This document shows positions 16,922 through 26,668 of a DNA stretch of 64,000 nt, in pieces. Position 1 is the stretch's first letter. The number at the start of each line of letters is the position of its first letter. The notes beneath the pieces were generated by a model. The model saw nothing but the letters and a program-made list of their open reading frames with translations. It was not told the DNA's origin and did not search any database. Source of the stretch: Candidatus Rokuibacteriota bacterium (GTDB lineage Bacteria > Methylomirabilota > Methylomirabilia > Rokubacteriales > CSP1-6); the NCBI GenBank assembly GCA_003220225.1, contig QHRU01000068.1:1-64000 (forward strand). Reading direction: 5' to 3'. Both the position numbers and the translations under genes were made by a program.

Positions 16922-17274
16922 CAGAGGCCCGGAACCTTCTCGACGAGCTCCTCGACCGTCACGGGCTTGGTGAGCACGCGGAAGCCCGCGAGCTCGAGCG
17001 CGACCCGGGTGTCGAGGGACGTCTCCGGCCGAACGGCAACGACGAGCGGCACGCGGGGCGCGACGCGCTCGAAGAGGGTTGCCAGCTCACGCGGCGTCAG
17101 CCGCAGCGTGGCGACGTCGACGAGCACGAGGTCCACCACCGTCTCGAGCAGCAGGCGGACGCCCTCGCACACGTTGCCGGCGAAGACGACGCCGATCCCG
17201 CGCTTCAGACAGGCGAGGCCGAGCGTACGCGTCGTCGTCGCGGCGTCCTGGTCGATCACGAGCACTCGATTCAT
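16921..17274 (-). CDS. Stand-alone receiver-like protein
   Basis: A 117-residue CheY-like fold: VLVIDQD keeps one acidic-pocket Asp after strand 1, VDLVLVDVATL carries the likely phospho-acceptor Asp, and VLTKPVTVEEL keeps the conserved Lys-Pro. The switch Thr/Ser position after strand 4 is hydrophobic (LVVAVRPE), and the loop after the phospho-Asp (ATLRLTP) is unlike the usual MPxMDG, so its activity may be altered. I chose the ATG at 17274 because GAGGTG lies directly upstream; an in-frame ATG 18 bases earlier is weaker. It is coupled to a small membrane protein and lies near an NtrC-type regulator. Confidence 0.7.
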   Translation of the reverse strand: MNRVLVIDQDAATTTRTLGLACLKRGIGVVFAGNVCEGVRLLLETVVDLVLVDVATLRLTPRELATLFERVAPRVPLVVAVRPETSLDTRVALELAGFRVLTKPVTVEELVEKVPGL

Positions 17275-17434
17275 CGGCACCTCTTTCATTTCGATGATGC
17301 TGCCGAAGCCATGGAAGAGCAAGCAATGAGGGGGCCACACCGGGCGCGCGACACCCGCGTGATTTGTGGCGGGCGCGCGCCACGAGCCGCCACGGGGTCG
17401 GGCATTCCGCCCGAACGCGCGCGCGAACGCGACG

Positions 17435-18793
17435 CTAGCGGAACTCCTCGGGCCGAATCTGGTACCCGTTGATCTTGCGGTAGAGCGTCTTCGGATCGAT
17501 GGCGAGGAGCGCGGCGGCCTTGCCGCGATGGCCAGCCACCTGGCGCAGCGTGGCCACGATGTGCTGGCGCTCCATCGTCTCGAGGCTGCCGCCGGCGACC
17601 CCGGGCGCGGGCGGCGGCGCCGCCGCCCCGAGCACCTCGGGCGGCAGGTCGTCCGGCTGGATCTCGTCGCGGCGCGAGAGGATCACCGCGCGCTCGATGG
17701 CGTGGAGCAGCTCACGCACGTTGCCGGGCCACGCGTAGGCTTCGAGCGCCGCCAGCGCCGCCGGGCCCAGGCGCTTGGCGCCGTAGGCCGCGTTGGCCTC
17801 GACGAAGTGCTGCGCGAGCAGCGCGACGTCCTCCGGCCGTTCGCGCAGCGGCGGCAGCGTGACGGTGATCGTGTTGATCCGGTAATAGAGGTCCTGGCGG
17901 AAGTCGCCGGTCTTCAACGCCTCGGCGAGGTCGCGATTGGTGGCGGCGACGATGCGCACGTCCACCGCGTGCGGCCGCGTGGAGCCGACGCGGAAGAACA
18001 TCCCCGTCTCCAGCGCGCGCAGCAGCTTCACCTGGCTGTCGGGCTCCATCTCGCCGATCTCGTCGAGGAAGAGCGTGCCGCCGTCGGCGAGGTCGATGAG
18101 CCCCGGCTTGGAGGCAATGGCACCGGTGAAGGCGCCCTTCTCGTGGCCGAACAGCTCGGACTCGAGCACGTCGCGCGGCAGCGCGCCGCAGTGGATCGGC
18201 ACGAACGGGCGCTCCGCGCGCGCCGAGCGCTCGTGGATGGCGCGCGCCACGAGCTCCTTGCCGGTCCCGCTCTCGCCCAGCACGAGCACCGACGAGTCCG
18301 TGGGCGCCACGCGCTCGACGACCCGCAGCACCTCGTGCATGCGCGGGCTCTTGGTGTGGATGCCGCTGAAGGGCGCGGCGCCGGGCGCGTGCGCGCGAAG
18401 CGCCTGGTTGTCGCGCAGGAGCTGGCCCTTCTCGGCGGCCTTGCGCACGACGATGTCGAGCTCCTCGATCTTCGTCGGCTTCGTGAGGTAGTCGTACGCG
18501 CCGAGCTTCATCGCCTCCACGGCGGTGGCGACCTCCTGAAAGCCCGTCATCACGATCACCTGGGGATGCTCGGGGAACGCGCCGAGCTCGCGCAGGACCT
18601 CGATCCCCTCCTTGCGCGGCATCTTCATGTCCAGGATGACGACGTCGTACGCGCGCTCGCGCAGCCGCGCCAGCGCCGCCTCACCGTCGCCCACGCCCTC
18701 GACCTCGTGGCCCTTGCGTCCCAGCTCGCGCACGAGCAGTTCGCGCAGCCGGCTCTCGTCATCGGCGACCAGCACGCGGAGCGCGCGGCTCAT
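17435..18793 (-). CDS. Sigma-54-dependent response regulator (NtrC family)
   Basis: A 452-residue transcription activator for RpoN promoters. The receiver domain (1-120) has the acidic pair in VADDES, the phospho-Asp in VVILDMKMP and TKPTK. The AAA+ domain carries Walker A GESGTGKE, the sigma-54-contacting GAFTGA loop, Walker B GGTLFLDEIGEM and the arginine-finger region. The Fis-type helix-turn-helix is at the end (RGKAAALLAIDPKTLYRKI). The ATG overlaps the kinase stop (ATGA), so it is the cognate partner of the upstream histidine kinase. Confidence 0.95.
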   Translation of the reverse strand: MSRALRVLVADDESRLRELLVRELGRKGHEVEGVGDGEAALARLRERAYDVVILDMKMPRKEGIEVLRELGAFPEHPQVIVMTGFQEVATAVEAMKLGAYDYLTKPTKIEELDIVVRKAAEKGQLLRDNQALRAHAPGAAPFSGIHTKSPRMHEVLRVVERVAPTDSSVLVLGESGTGKELVARAIHERSARAERPFVPIHCGALPRDVLESELFGHEKGAFTGAIASKPGLIDLADGGTLFLDEIGEMEPDSQVKLLRALETGMFFRVGSTRPHAVDVRIVAATNRDLAEALKTGDFRQDLYYRINTITVTLPPLRERPEDVALLAQHFVEANAAYGAKRLGPAALAALEAYAWPGNVRELLHAIERAVILSRRDEIQPDDLPPEVLGAAAPPPAPGVAGGSLETMERQHIVATLRQVAGHRGKAAALLAIDPKTLYRKINGYQIRPEEFR

Positions 18794-21789
18794 TCATGCC
18801 CCCCCTGTGGGTACGGAGCCTCCTGGAGCTGCGCCGGCACCACGATGCGGAACACGCTGCCCTTGCCGGGCCGGCTCTGGACCTCGATCCGGCCGCCGTG
18901 GTCGGCCACGATGCCCTGCGCGATGGCGAGACCGAGGCCGGTGCCCTGTCCCGGCGGCTTGGTCGTGAAGAACGGATCGAAGATCCGGCCGAGGATCTCC
19001 TCGGGCACGCCCGGTCCCTCGTCCTCGAACTCCACCTCGACCTCGTCGCGGATGGCGCGCGTCCGGACGGTGAGGCGACCGCGCCCGTCCATCGCCTCCA
19101 GCCCGTTCGAGGCGACGCCGAGGAACACCTGGCGGAACTGGCCCTCGTTGATGAGGGCCGGCGGCAGCTCGGGCGCCGGCTCGGTGACGAAGCGGCTGCC
19201 TGCGAAGCGTGACTGGTGCGAGAGCAGCTCGATGGTCTTGGCCACGACGGCGTTGAGGTCGGTGGGCGCGCGGCGGTCGCCGGGCTCACGCACGAACTGG
19301 AGCAGGCTCCCGGTGATCTCCTTGCAGCGGAACGCTTCTTCTTCGATGAGCGTCAGGTAGCCGCGGAAGTCCGCGAGCTCCGGCCGGTCGGCGAGCCCGC
19401 TCTCGGTGAGCCGCGCGGACAACGCCTCGGCGCAGCCGGCGATGGTGGCCAGCGGATTGTTCAGCTCGTGGGCGACGCCGGAGGCGAGGCGGCCGGCCGT
19501 GCTGAGCCGCTCGGTCAGGAGCATCTGGCGCTCGAGCTGCTTGGCGCGCGTCACATCCGCCACCAGGAGCACGAGGTGGGCGGCCGCACCGGCCAGCGGC
19601 GCCACCGTGAGCCGGAGCACACGCACGTCGCCGCCGACGGCCAGCTCGTGCTCCATGGTCTCGACGCGCTGGCTCGCGACGGCGGCGCGCAGGAATGCTT
19701 CCACCTCGGCCGCGCGCGCGGGCGGCAGCAGGGCCGGGAATGGCTTGCCCGTCGGCGCCTCGCCGAGCGCGCCGGCGCCCGCGCGGTTGGCGCGCACGAT
19801 GGCGAGGCCGGCGTCGAGGACGAAGACGCCGAGCGGCAGCGTCTCGAGCACGACCTCGACGAAGCGCTTCTGCTGGTCCAGCTCGCGCGTGCGGTCGGCC
19901 ACGCGCGCCTCCAGGCGCTCGTAGAGGCGCGCATGCTCCATGGCGATGGCCGCCTGGTCGGCGAGCGCCTGCAGCAGCTCCTCCTCCGCCGGCGTGAACT
20001 CGTGGACGTCGCGGCGGAAGACGAGGATGGCGCCGATGGCGCGGTCGCCCACGCGCAGCGGCGCCGCCAGCAACGAGCGCAGCCCCTGCGCGCGCGTCAG
20101 CTCCGGGTATCGGTGGCGCGGGTCGTTCCAGAGGTCGGCGCTCTGCATCGGGCGGCGCTCCGCCACCGCCCGCCCCGTGATGCCCTCGCCCTCGTGAATG
20201 CGGACGGTCGAGACCAGCTCCTCCGGCAGGTCGAGGCTGGCCACCGACGAGAGCACACCCTGCTCGTTACGCATCATGATGCCGCACGAGGAGACGCCGA
20301 GCACGGCCCTCGCCTGCTCCATGATGACGTGGATCGTGCGCTCGAGGTCGAGGCTCGCGGTGACCGCGCGCCCGGCCTCCAGCAGGGCCCGCATCTCGCG
20401 CGTGCGGTGCACGCTCTCCTCGAAGAGCTGCGCGTTCTGGATCGCGATGCCGGCCTGCTCGGCGAAGGCTTCCAGCACGCGCTGGTGGTGGGCGGAGAAG
20501 GCGGCCTGGCGCGTCGAGAACGCCGAGATCACGCCGAGCAGCGTGCCCCCGACGCGCAGCGGCACGCACAGCATCGAGCGGATGCCCTCGCGCTCGTCCA
20601 CGTCGCGCCGCGCGGAACGCGGGTCGCGCCGGACGTCGTCCACGCGGATCGGCTGCCCCGTCTCGGCGCAGCGGCCCATGAGCCCCTCGCCCATCGGCAA
20701 TGCCAGCGCGCCCCACTCCTCGCTCTTGTAGCCGTGGGCCGCCGCGTGCACGAGGCGCGTGCGCGTGGCGTCGAGCAGGCCGATGCCGCAGCCCGTGCTG
20801 CCGATGAGCGCGGTCACCGAGCCGCTGATGCGGTCGAGGACGGAGGCGACGTCGAGCCGCCCGGTGATGAGATGGCTCGTCGTGTAGAGGGCAGCCAGCT
20901 CCTCGGCGCGCCGGCGGCTCTCGTCGAGCAGGCGCCGCTGCGCGATGGCGGAGGCCAGCGGCTGCGCGAGCTCCGCCGCGCTCTCGGCGTCGGCGGCTCC
21001 GAAGGCGGCCGGGCGCGCGGCGACCAGGCTCACCGCGCCGAACACGCCGCCCTGGGTGACGAGCGGGACGAGCAGGGCCGACCGCCAGCCGCGCGCGCCG
21101 AGGGTGACGCGGCTCGCCGCCGGCACCGACGCCGCCGCGAGGTCGTCCACGCGGACGGCGGAGCCCGAGGCGACGACGCGCTCGAGCAGCGTGCGCTCGA
21201 GCGGCAGCCGCAGGTCGCGCGCGATCCGACCCGGCACCGTGCGCGCCGTCACGTCGAGCACCTCGAACTCTCCACGCTCGGCGTCGAGCAACAACGCCGC
21301 GACCGAGTCGAAGTCCACGAGGCGCGCCAGGCCCTCGGCGAAGGCGCTCAGGACCTCGTCGAGCGAGTCGCTCGAGCCGAGCAGGCGCGTGATCTCGGTC
21401 AGCATCGTCGTGCGCAGCGTGCGGCGCTGCAGGCCCCAGACCTGTTCGATCGCCGCGCCCAGCTCACGCCCGAAGCCCGGTGGCAGCGCCGTGCGCTTCA
21501 GCGCTCGTGCGCGGCCGAGCAGGACCAGTCGGCCGACGGGCCGAGCGGGCGCGCCGAGCGGGATCTGGAGAACGTGTCGCGTCGACGCGCCGGCCAGCAG
21601 GTCGCGCGTCAGGTTTCGGGGTCCCGCGGTGGCGGCGATCGGCGTGGCGTGAGGCGGGTTGAAGACCAGCGCGCCACCGGCGGCCCCGGTCAGCGCGACG
21701 AGCCGCCGGAGCGTACGCGCGAGCCCTTCCTCGAGCAAGGCGCCGGCGGCCAGCGAGGTCAGCAGGGCAGGGAACGCGCTCGTCGTCAC
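18790..21789 (-). CDS. Soluble multi-GAF/PAS sensor histidine kinase
   Basis: A 999-residue kinase without a transmembrane segment, so it senses a cytoplasmic signal. After a divergent N-terminal region come three GAF-like domains (around residues 130-285, 300-455 and 470-630; for example TTSHLITGRLDVASVLDRI and GIMMRNEQG), then a PAS domain with ETLPLGVFVLDAGLAIVRAN, the HisKA H-box SGVAHELNNPLATIAG (His about 773) and a full ATPase domain (DEGPGVPEE, TTKPPGQGTGLGLAIAQGI). Frame openness extends far upstream, but the GTG at 21789, overlapping the deacylase stop as GTGA, is the natural start. Confidence 0.92.
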   Translation of the reverse strand: MTTSAFPALLTSLAAGALLEEGLARTLRRLVALTGAAGGALVFNPPHATPIAATAGPRNLTRDLLAGASTRHVLQIPLGAPARPVGRLVLLGRARALKRTALPPGFGRELGAAIEQVWGLQRRTLRTTMLTEITRLLGSSDSLDEVLSAFAEGLARLVDFDSVAALLLDAERGEFEVLDVTARTVPGRIARDLRLPLERTLLERVVASGSAVRVDDLAAASVPAASRVTLGARGWRSALLVPLVTQGGVFGAVSLVAARPAAFGAADAESAAELAQPLASAIAQRRLLDESRRRAEELAALYTTSHLITGRLDVASVLDRISGSVTALIGSTGCGIGLLDATRTRLVHAAAHGYKSEEWGALALPMGEGLMGRCAETGQPIRVDDVRRDPRSARRDVDEREGIRSMLCVPLRVGGTLLGVISAFSTRQAAFSAHHQRVLEAFAEQAGIAIQNAQLFEESVHRTREMRALLEAGRAVTASLDLERTIHVIMEQARAVLGVSSCGIMMRNEQGVLSSVASLDLPEELVSTVRIHEGEGITGRAVAERRPMQSADLWNDPRHRYPELTRAQGLRSLLAAPLRVGDRAIGAILVFRRDVHEFTPAEEELLQALADQAAIAMEHARLYERLEARVADRTRELDQQKRFVEVVLETLPLGVFVLDAGLAIVRANRAGAGALGEAPTGKPFPALLPPARAAEVEAFLRAAVASQRVETMEHELAVGGDVRVLRLTVAPLAGAAAHLVLLVADVTRAKQLERQMLLTERLSTAGRLASGVAHELNNPLATIAGCAEALSARLTESGLADRPELADFRGYLTLIEEEAFRCKEITGSLLQFVREPGDRRAPTDLNAVVAKTIELLSHQSRFAGSRFVTEPAPELPPALINEGQFRQVFLGVASNGLEAMDGRGRLTVRTRAIRDEVEVEFEDEGPGVPEEILGRIFDPFFTTKPPGQGTGLGLAIAQGIVADHGGRIEVQSRPGKGSVFRIVVPAQLQEAPYPQGGHE

Positions 21790-23378
21790 GGCGGCGTCAG
21801 GACCTTCCCCGGCAGGCTGCCGGTGTGCTCGCCGTGCTTGACGACGAAGCGGCCGTTCACCACGACGTGCTCGATGCCCTCGGGATAGCGGTGCGGGTCC
21901 TCGTAGGTCGCGCGGTCCGCCACGCGCCTGGCGTCGAAGACGACGAGGTCGGCGCGCGCGCCGGGCCGCACGACGCCGCGGTCGCGCAGGCCGAGGCGCG
22001 CGGCCGGCAGCCCGGTCATCTTGTGCACGGCCGTGGCCAGGGGGAACGTGCGCTGCTCGCGCGCGTATTCGCCGAGCACGCGCGGGAAGGTGCCGTAGGA
22101 GCGCGGGTGCGGCTTGCCCTCGCCGAGCGGGCCGTACGGCGCCAGCGAGCTGCCGTCGGAGCCGATCATCACGTGCGGGTGGACCAGCGCAGTGCGCAGG
22201 TCCGCCTCGTCCAGCTGGAAGAGGATCATGTAGGCCTTCCCGGCCTCCTCCACGATCAGCTCCAGGGCCGCATCGATCGGGTCGATGCCGCGGATGCGCC
22301 CGATCTCCGACAGGCGCTTGCCCTCGGCGTCTTTGCGCTTCGCGCAGTAGGAGATCATCACGTTCTCCCAGCCGACGCGGTTCACCAGGCTTTCCGCCGA
22401 GGGCGATTCCACGGCGGCGCGCACGCGCGCGCGCTCCGCCGGGTCCGTCAGGCGCTTCAGCATCGCGTCGATCCCGCCCTCGAGCGCCCAGTCCGGCAGG
22501 AGCGTGCGCAGCGTCGTGCTGGAGGCGGTGTACGGGTAGACGTCCGCCCGCACGTCGAGGCCCTCGGCGCGGGCGGCGTCGATCAGGGCCAGCGCGCGCG
22601 ACACGTTGCCCCAGTTCGGCCGCCCGGCCGCCTTCACGTGGCTCACCTGTACGGGCAACTCGCCCTCGCGGCCGACGCTGATGGCCTCCCTGATGGCGTC
22701 GAGCAGCGTCGCGCCCTCGCCGCGGATGTGGCTCGCGTAGAACCCGCGATAGCGCGCGGCGGCGCGCGCGACGGCGACGATCTCGGCCGTCTCCGAGTAC
22801 GAGCCGGGCGCGTAGATCAGCCCCGTGGAGAGCCCCCACGCGCCGTCCTCCATCGCGTCGGTCATCAGGCGCTGCATTCGCGTCAGCTCGCCCGAGGTCG
22901 GCGAGCGGCGCGCGAAGCCCATGGCCGCGATGCGCAGCGTGCCGTGGCCGACGAGGTGCACGACGTTGAGCGCGGTGCCGTCGGCGTCGAAGGCGCGCAG
23001 GTAGTCGCCGAAGCTCGGCCACTCGAACGTCATCCCCTTCGGCACGTAGAGCGCGAAGCCACGGAGCTCCTCGCGGAACTCGGGGGACACCGGAGCCGGC
23101 GAGAAGCCGCAGTTGCCGACCACCTCGGTGGTCACGCCCTGGCGGATCTTGGACTCGGCTCGCCGATTCGCCCACAGGCGCCAGTCCGAGTGCGAGTGCA
23201 TGTCGATGAAGCCGGGCGTGAGGACCTTGCCCGTCGCGTTGAGCGTGGTACCCGCGTGCTCGCGGCTGAGGTCGCCGACGACGGTGATCGTCTCGTCGGT
23301 CACGCCGACGTCGACGCGCGAGCCGGAGGCGCCGGTGCCGTCGATGACGGTGGCGCCCTCGATCTTGAGGTCGAGCAT
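21786..23378 (-). CDS. N-acyl-D-amino-acid deacylase (D-aminoacylase family)
   Basis: An amidohydrolase of 530 residues that removes acyl groups from N-acyl-D-amino acids or related D-peptides. Seen: LTPGFIDMHSHSDW (metal histidines), the VVGNCGFSPAP block whose Cys is a zinc ligand in this family, YASHIRGEG, QVSHVKAAG and the late catalytic Asp in VMIGSDGSSLAP. The ATG at 23378 is preferred because everything upstream in frame is the double-hairpin repeat. Together with the adjacent amidase it suggests turnover of D-amino-acid or cell-wall derivatives, co-transcribed with the downstream two-component system. Confidence 0.88.
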   Translation of the reverse strand: MLDLKIEGATVIDGTGASGSRVDVGVTDETITVVGDLSREHAGTTLNATGKVLTPGFIDMHSHSDWRLWANRRAESKIRQGVTTEVVGNCGFSPAPVSPEFREELRGFALYVPKGMTFEWPSFGDYLRAFDADGTALNVVHLVGHGTLRIAAMGFARRSPTSGELTRMQRLMTDAMEDGAWGLSTGLIYAPGSYSETAEIVAVARAAARYRGFYASHIRGEGATLLDAIREAISVGREGELPVQVSHVKAAGRPNWGNVSRALALIDAARAEGLDVRADVYPYTASSTTLRTLLPDWALEGGIDAMLKRLTDPAERARVRAAVESPSAESLVNRVGWENVMISYCAKRKDAEGKRLSEIGRIRGIDPIDAALELIVEEAGKAYMILFQLDEADLRTALVHPHVMIGSDGSSLAPYGPLGEGKPHPRSYGTFPRVLGEYAREQRTFPLATAVHKMTGLPAARLGLRDRGVVRPGARADLVVFDARRVADRATYEDPHRYPEGIEHVVVNGRFVVKHGEHTGSLPGKVLTPP

Positions 23379-23387
23379 CAGCTGTAG

Positions 23388-23514
23388 GTGGGGGGCCCCG
23401 AAATGGCCCGCCCATTGACGTGAGGGGCCCCGAGATGGCCCCTCACACTCCCCAGCGTTCGTCGCGCCCCGGCGAAGCCGTGGCGCTCCTCTAAAGCCGT
23501 GACGCGCCTCGATC
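23388..23514 (+). repeat. Double-hairpin intergenic repeat, copy C (degenerate)
   Basis: Hairpin 1 is present twice (GTGGGGGGCC... and GTGAGGGGCC...GGCCCCTCAC), and hairpin 2 is eroded (CGCGCCCCGGCGAAGCCGTGGCGC). It lies between the amidase stop and the deacylase start, on the strand opposite to both genes, and so interrupts an otherwise tightly packed operon. Confidence 0.75.
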
Positions 23515-23526
23515 TCGAGTCGCCGA

Positions 23527-24831
23527 TCATCGGGGCAGCGGCGGCGGCGCCGCCGGACCGAGCGTGCGCTCACACCACACGGCGGCGCCGAGCAGCCGCG
23601 TGTCGGCGCCGGGCGCCTGGGCGAGTTGCAGGGCGAACGGCAGCCCCGCGCCCGACACCCCCGAGGGCAACGAGATCGACGGCGCGCCGATGGTCGACCA
23701 CGGCTGGCAGAGCGAGGCGTCGCCCGTCCAGGCCAGGCCCGCGGGCGCGGCGGCCGGCGCCGTCGGCGACAGCAGCGCGTCGTGCTGCGCCAGGAGCGGC
23801 ACGATCTCCTCGCGGAAGCGCGCGCGCGTGCGATTCGCCGCCACGTACTCGATGCCCGGCCGCTTGAGGCCGCGCGCGATCATCTCGGCCATGCCGCGGC
23901 CGTAGTCGCTCGCGTGCTCGGCGAACGCGGGCTCGTGATAGGCCGCCGCCTCGGTCTCGAGGATGACCAGGGCGGCCTCCGCGAGGTTCGCGAACGACGG
24001 CGGCAGGCGCACCTCCTCGACACGCGCTCCCGCGGTCGCCAGCCGCGCGATCACGCCCTCGAGGTGCTTGAGCAACTCGGGCTCGGCGCGATCGAACAGC
24101 TCGCGCGCGACGGCGAGCCGCGGCGCCTCGAGGGGCTCCGGCGCCAGTGAGCGTCCGGCCATGACGCTCAGGACGAGTGCTGCGTCCTCCACCGAGCGCG
24201 CGAGCGGGCCGATGTGATCGAGCGAGTAGCCGAGCGGCACGACACCGTCGAGCGGGACGAGGCCATTCGTGCCCTTGAGGCCGACGATGCCGGTGTAGGC
24301 GGCGGGCCTCAGGATCGAGCCCACCGTCTGCGAGCCGAGCGCCACCGGCACCGTGCGCGCCGCCACCGCCGCCGCGGAGCCGGACGACGAGCCGCCGGGC
24401 GTGTGCGCGGGATTCCACGGGTTGGCCGTCGGCGCCGGGTCGCGATAGGCGAACTGCGTCGTGTGCGTCTTGCCGAGCACGATGGCGCCGGCCGCGCGCA
24501 GCCGTGCGACGCAGGTCGCGTCCCGCGTGGGGCGCGTGTGGGCAAAGGCGCGCGCGCCCGCCGTCGTCGGCATGCCCGCGACGTCGATGATGTCCTTGAC
24601 GCCGATCGGCACGCCATGCAGCACGCCGAGCGTGGCGCCGGGACGCACGGCGGCGTCGGCGGCGCGCGCGGCGGCCCGCGCGCCCGTCTCATCGAGGTGG
24701 ATCCACGCCTTGATCGCGGGATCGACGGCACGGATGCGGTCGAGGCACGCCTCCACGAGGGCGGCCGCCGTCACCTCACCCGAGCGGACGGCGGCCGCGG
24801 CGGCCCGCACCCCGAGCTCAGTGGAGCGCAT
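23527..24831 (-). CDS. Amidase (amidase signature family)
   Basis: Hydrolyses a carboxamide; the natural substrate is not evident. The Ser-cisSer-Lys triad is complete: Lys in GVPIGVKDIIDVAG (about residue 79), cis-Ser in the Gly/Ser-rich GGSSSGSAAAVAA, and the nucleophile Ser in GSQTVGSILRPAA, where GSDTGGSI is usual. The 434-residue length is normal. A transamidosome role (GatA) is unlikely because no gatB or gatC is near. The start overlaps the end of the HMT-MTHFR gene by 14 bases; the next gene downstream in the operon is a D-aminoacylase-type deacylase. Confidence 0.88.
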   Translation of the reverse strand: MRSTELGVRAAAAAVRSGEVTAAALVEACLDRIRAVDPAIKAWIHLDETGARAAARAADAAVRPGATLGVLHGVPIGVKDIIDVAGMPTTAGARAFAHTRPTRDATCVARLRAAGAIVLGKTHTTQFAYRDPAPTANPWNPAHTPGGSSSGSAAAVAARTVPVALGSQTVGSILRPAAYTGIVGLKGTNGLVPLDGVVPLGYSLDHIGPLARSVEDAALVLSVMAGRSLAPEPLEAPRLAVARELFDRAEPELLKHLEGVIARLATAGARVEEVRLPPSFANLAEAALVILETEAAAYHEPAFAEHASDYGRGMAEMIARGLKRPGIEYVAANRTRARFREEIVPLLAQHDALLSPTAPAAAPAGLAWTGDASLCQPWSTIGAPSISLPSGVSGAGLPFALQLAQAPGADTRLLGAAVWCERTLGPAAPPPLPR

Positions 24832-26668
24832 CGAGCACCTCCGCCACCACCTCGAACCGTCCGAACGAGGGCATCAGGTACGCCCCGGCGTGGCGACGCC
24901 GCACCTCGGCGACCAGCGCCTGCGCCATTTCGATCCCGGCGCGCAGCGCGGATTCGCCGGCGTCGCGCAGCCGCGCGCGGACGGCATCGGGCACCGTGAT
25001 GCCTGGCACCTCGTTGTGCAGGAACTCGGCGTGGCGGGACGAGTGCAGCGGCAGGATCCCGACGAGCACCGGCACCGGGATGCGCCCCGCGCGCGCGAGG
25101 AAGCGCTCGAGCGCCTCGAGGTCGTACACGGGCTGCGTCTGGAGCCAGGAGGCGCCCGCCTCGATCTTGCGGTGCATGCGCTCGAGCTCGCGGTCGGGGT
25201 CCTCGGCGGCCGGGTTGAGCGCGGCGCCGATGCAGAAGGCGGTGGGATCGCCGATCGAGCTGCCGGTGGCGTCGAGCCCCTCGTTCATGCGGCGCAGGAT
25301 ACCGATGAGACCCACGCCGTCGACGTCGAAGACGGCCGTCGCGTTGGCGTAGTCGCCCGTGCGCGGTGGATCGCCGGTCATGGCCAGGATGTTGCGGATG
25401 TCGAGCGCGTGCGCGCCCAGCAGGTCCGCCTGGATCCCCATGAGATTCCGGTCGCGACACGTGAAGTGCATGTTGATGTCGAGCCCCGTGTGATCGCGGA
25501 TCAGGAGCGCCGTTGCTAGAACCGACATGCGCACGCGGCCGAGCGAGCCGTCGTTGATGTCCACGATCTCGACGCCCTTCTCCTTGAGGAGCTTGGCGCC
25601 CTGCACGAGCTTGTCGACCGTGTGGCCGCGCGGGGGATCGAGCTCCACCGTCACCACGAACTCGCGCGCCGCGAGCCTGCGCTGAAGCGGCGTGGGCGGC
25701 AGCGTGCGGGCAATGCCGGACGTCTCGGCGACGGCCGGGCGCGTCGTCGCCGGGGCGCGGGCCGCGACCCGGCGCGGACCCGGCAGCAGCCGGTCCAGCG
25801 TGGCGCGCATGGCCGCCGTGTGTTGCGGCGTCGTGCCGCAGCAGCCGCCGACGAGGCGGGCTCCCGCGTCCACCATCCGGCCGGCGTAGTCCGCCATGTA
25901 GGCGGGCGACGACAAATAGATGAGACGCTCGCCGATGCGGCTCGGCAGGCCGGCGTTGGGCTGGATCGCCAGGGGCAGCCCGCCCGCCTCGGGCACCATG
26001 CGCTCCAGCACGTCGTAGAGCGTGGAGGAGCCGACCGAGCAGTTGGCGCCGAGGGCCTGCGCGCCGAGCGCGCGGAGCGTGCGCGCCACCTCGGCGGGCG
26101 GGCGCCCCATGAACGTCACGCCCTCGTCGGTGAACGCCATCTGCGCGATCACGGGCAGGTCGGTGATGGCGCGAATCGCCCCCACCGCCAGGGCGATCTC
26201 GGCGAGGTCCGAGAAGGTCTCGACGACGAACGCATCCACGCCGCCCTCGAGCAGCGCCTCCGCCTGCTCGCGGAACGCCTCGCGGGCCTCGTCGGCGGTC
26301 ACGGCGCCGAGCGGCTCCAGGTACTTGCCGAGCGGTCCGATCGAGCCCAGCACCCACACGTCGCGCCCGGCCGACTCGCGCACGTCGCGCGCCAGCCGCG
26401 CGCCGCGCCGGTTGATCTCGCGCACCTGCGCCTCGACGCCGTGCACGGCGAGCTTGAAGCGGTTGGCGCCGAACGTGTTCGTCTCGATCGCGTCGGCGCC
26501 GGCGGCGATGTAGTCGGCGTGCACGGCCTGGACGACGCGCAGGTTGTTGAGGTTGAGGACGTCGAAGCAGCCGTCCAGCGGCACGCCGCGCGCGTAGAGC
26601 ATGGTGCCCATGGCGCCGTCGCAGAGGACCGGCCCCTCGGCGAGGCGCTCGCTAAACGCGTGCGGCAT
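24818..26668 (-). CDS. Bifunctional homocysteine S-methyltransferase / methylenetetrahydrofolate reductase
   Basis: Residues 1 to about 290 form a homocysteine S-methyltransferase domain (DGAMGTMLYARG, ETNTFGANR; zinc cysteines in LGANCSVG and VGGCCGTTP). Residues of about 325-616 form the FAD-dependent MTHFR domain (FVVTVELDPPRG, CRDRNLMGIQ, ILAMTGDPP, WLQTQPVYD). This is the YitJ-like architecture. No cobalamin-binding domain is present, so it resembles a zinc methyltransferase that takes methyl from S-methylmethionine or from another protein. Its start overlaps the shikimate kinase end by 17 bases. Confidence 0.93.
   Translation of the reverse strand: MPHAFSERLAEGPVLCDGAMGTMLYARGVPLDGCFDVLNLNNLRVVQAVHADYIAAGADAIETNTFGANRFKLAVHGVEAQVREINRRGARLARDVRESAGRDVWVLGSIGPLGKYLEPLGAVTADEAREAFREQAEALLEGGVDAFVVETFSDLAEIALAVGAIRAITDLPVIAQMAFTDEGVTFMGRPPAEVARTLRALGAQALGANCSVGSSTLYDVLERMVPEAGGLPLAIQPNAGLPSRIGERLIYLSSPAYMADYAGRMVDAGARLVGGCCGTTPQHTAAMRATLDRLLPGPRRVAARAPATTRPAVAETSGIARTLPPTPLQRRLAAREFVVTVELDPPRGHTVDKLVQGAKLLKEKGVEIVDINDGSLGRVRMSVLATALLIRDHTGLDINMHFTCRDRNLMGIQADLLGAHALDIRNILAMTGDPPRTGDYANATAVFDVDGVGLIGILRRMNEGLDATGSSIGDPTAFCIGAALNPAAEDPDRELERMHRKIEAGASWLQTQPVYDLEALERFLARAGRIPVPVLVGILPLHSSRHAEFLHNEVPGITVPDAVRARLRDAGESALRAGIEMAQALVAEVRRRHAGAYLMPSFGRFEVVAEVLDALH

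Noticed and set aside
19216-21888. 890-codon plus-strand open frame opposite the histidine kinase
   Set aside because: Composition is that of the third-position GC shadow (AEHRQ-rich, no motifs); the opposite frame has complete kinase motifs.
18790-23415. A single open frame of 1541 codons that would fuse the deacylase region to the histidine kinase
   Set aside because: The upstream 540 codons are the antiparallel-composition shadow of the deacylase gene in another frame (low-complexity R/G/A-rich). The kinase domains begin at about 21789, where a GTG overlaps the deacylase stop.
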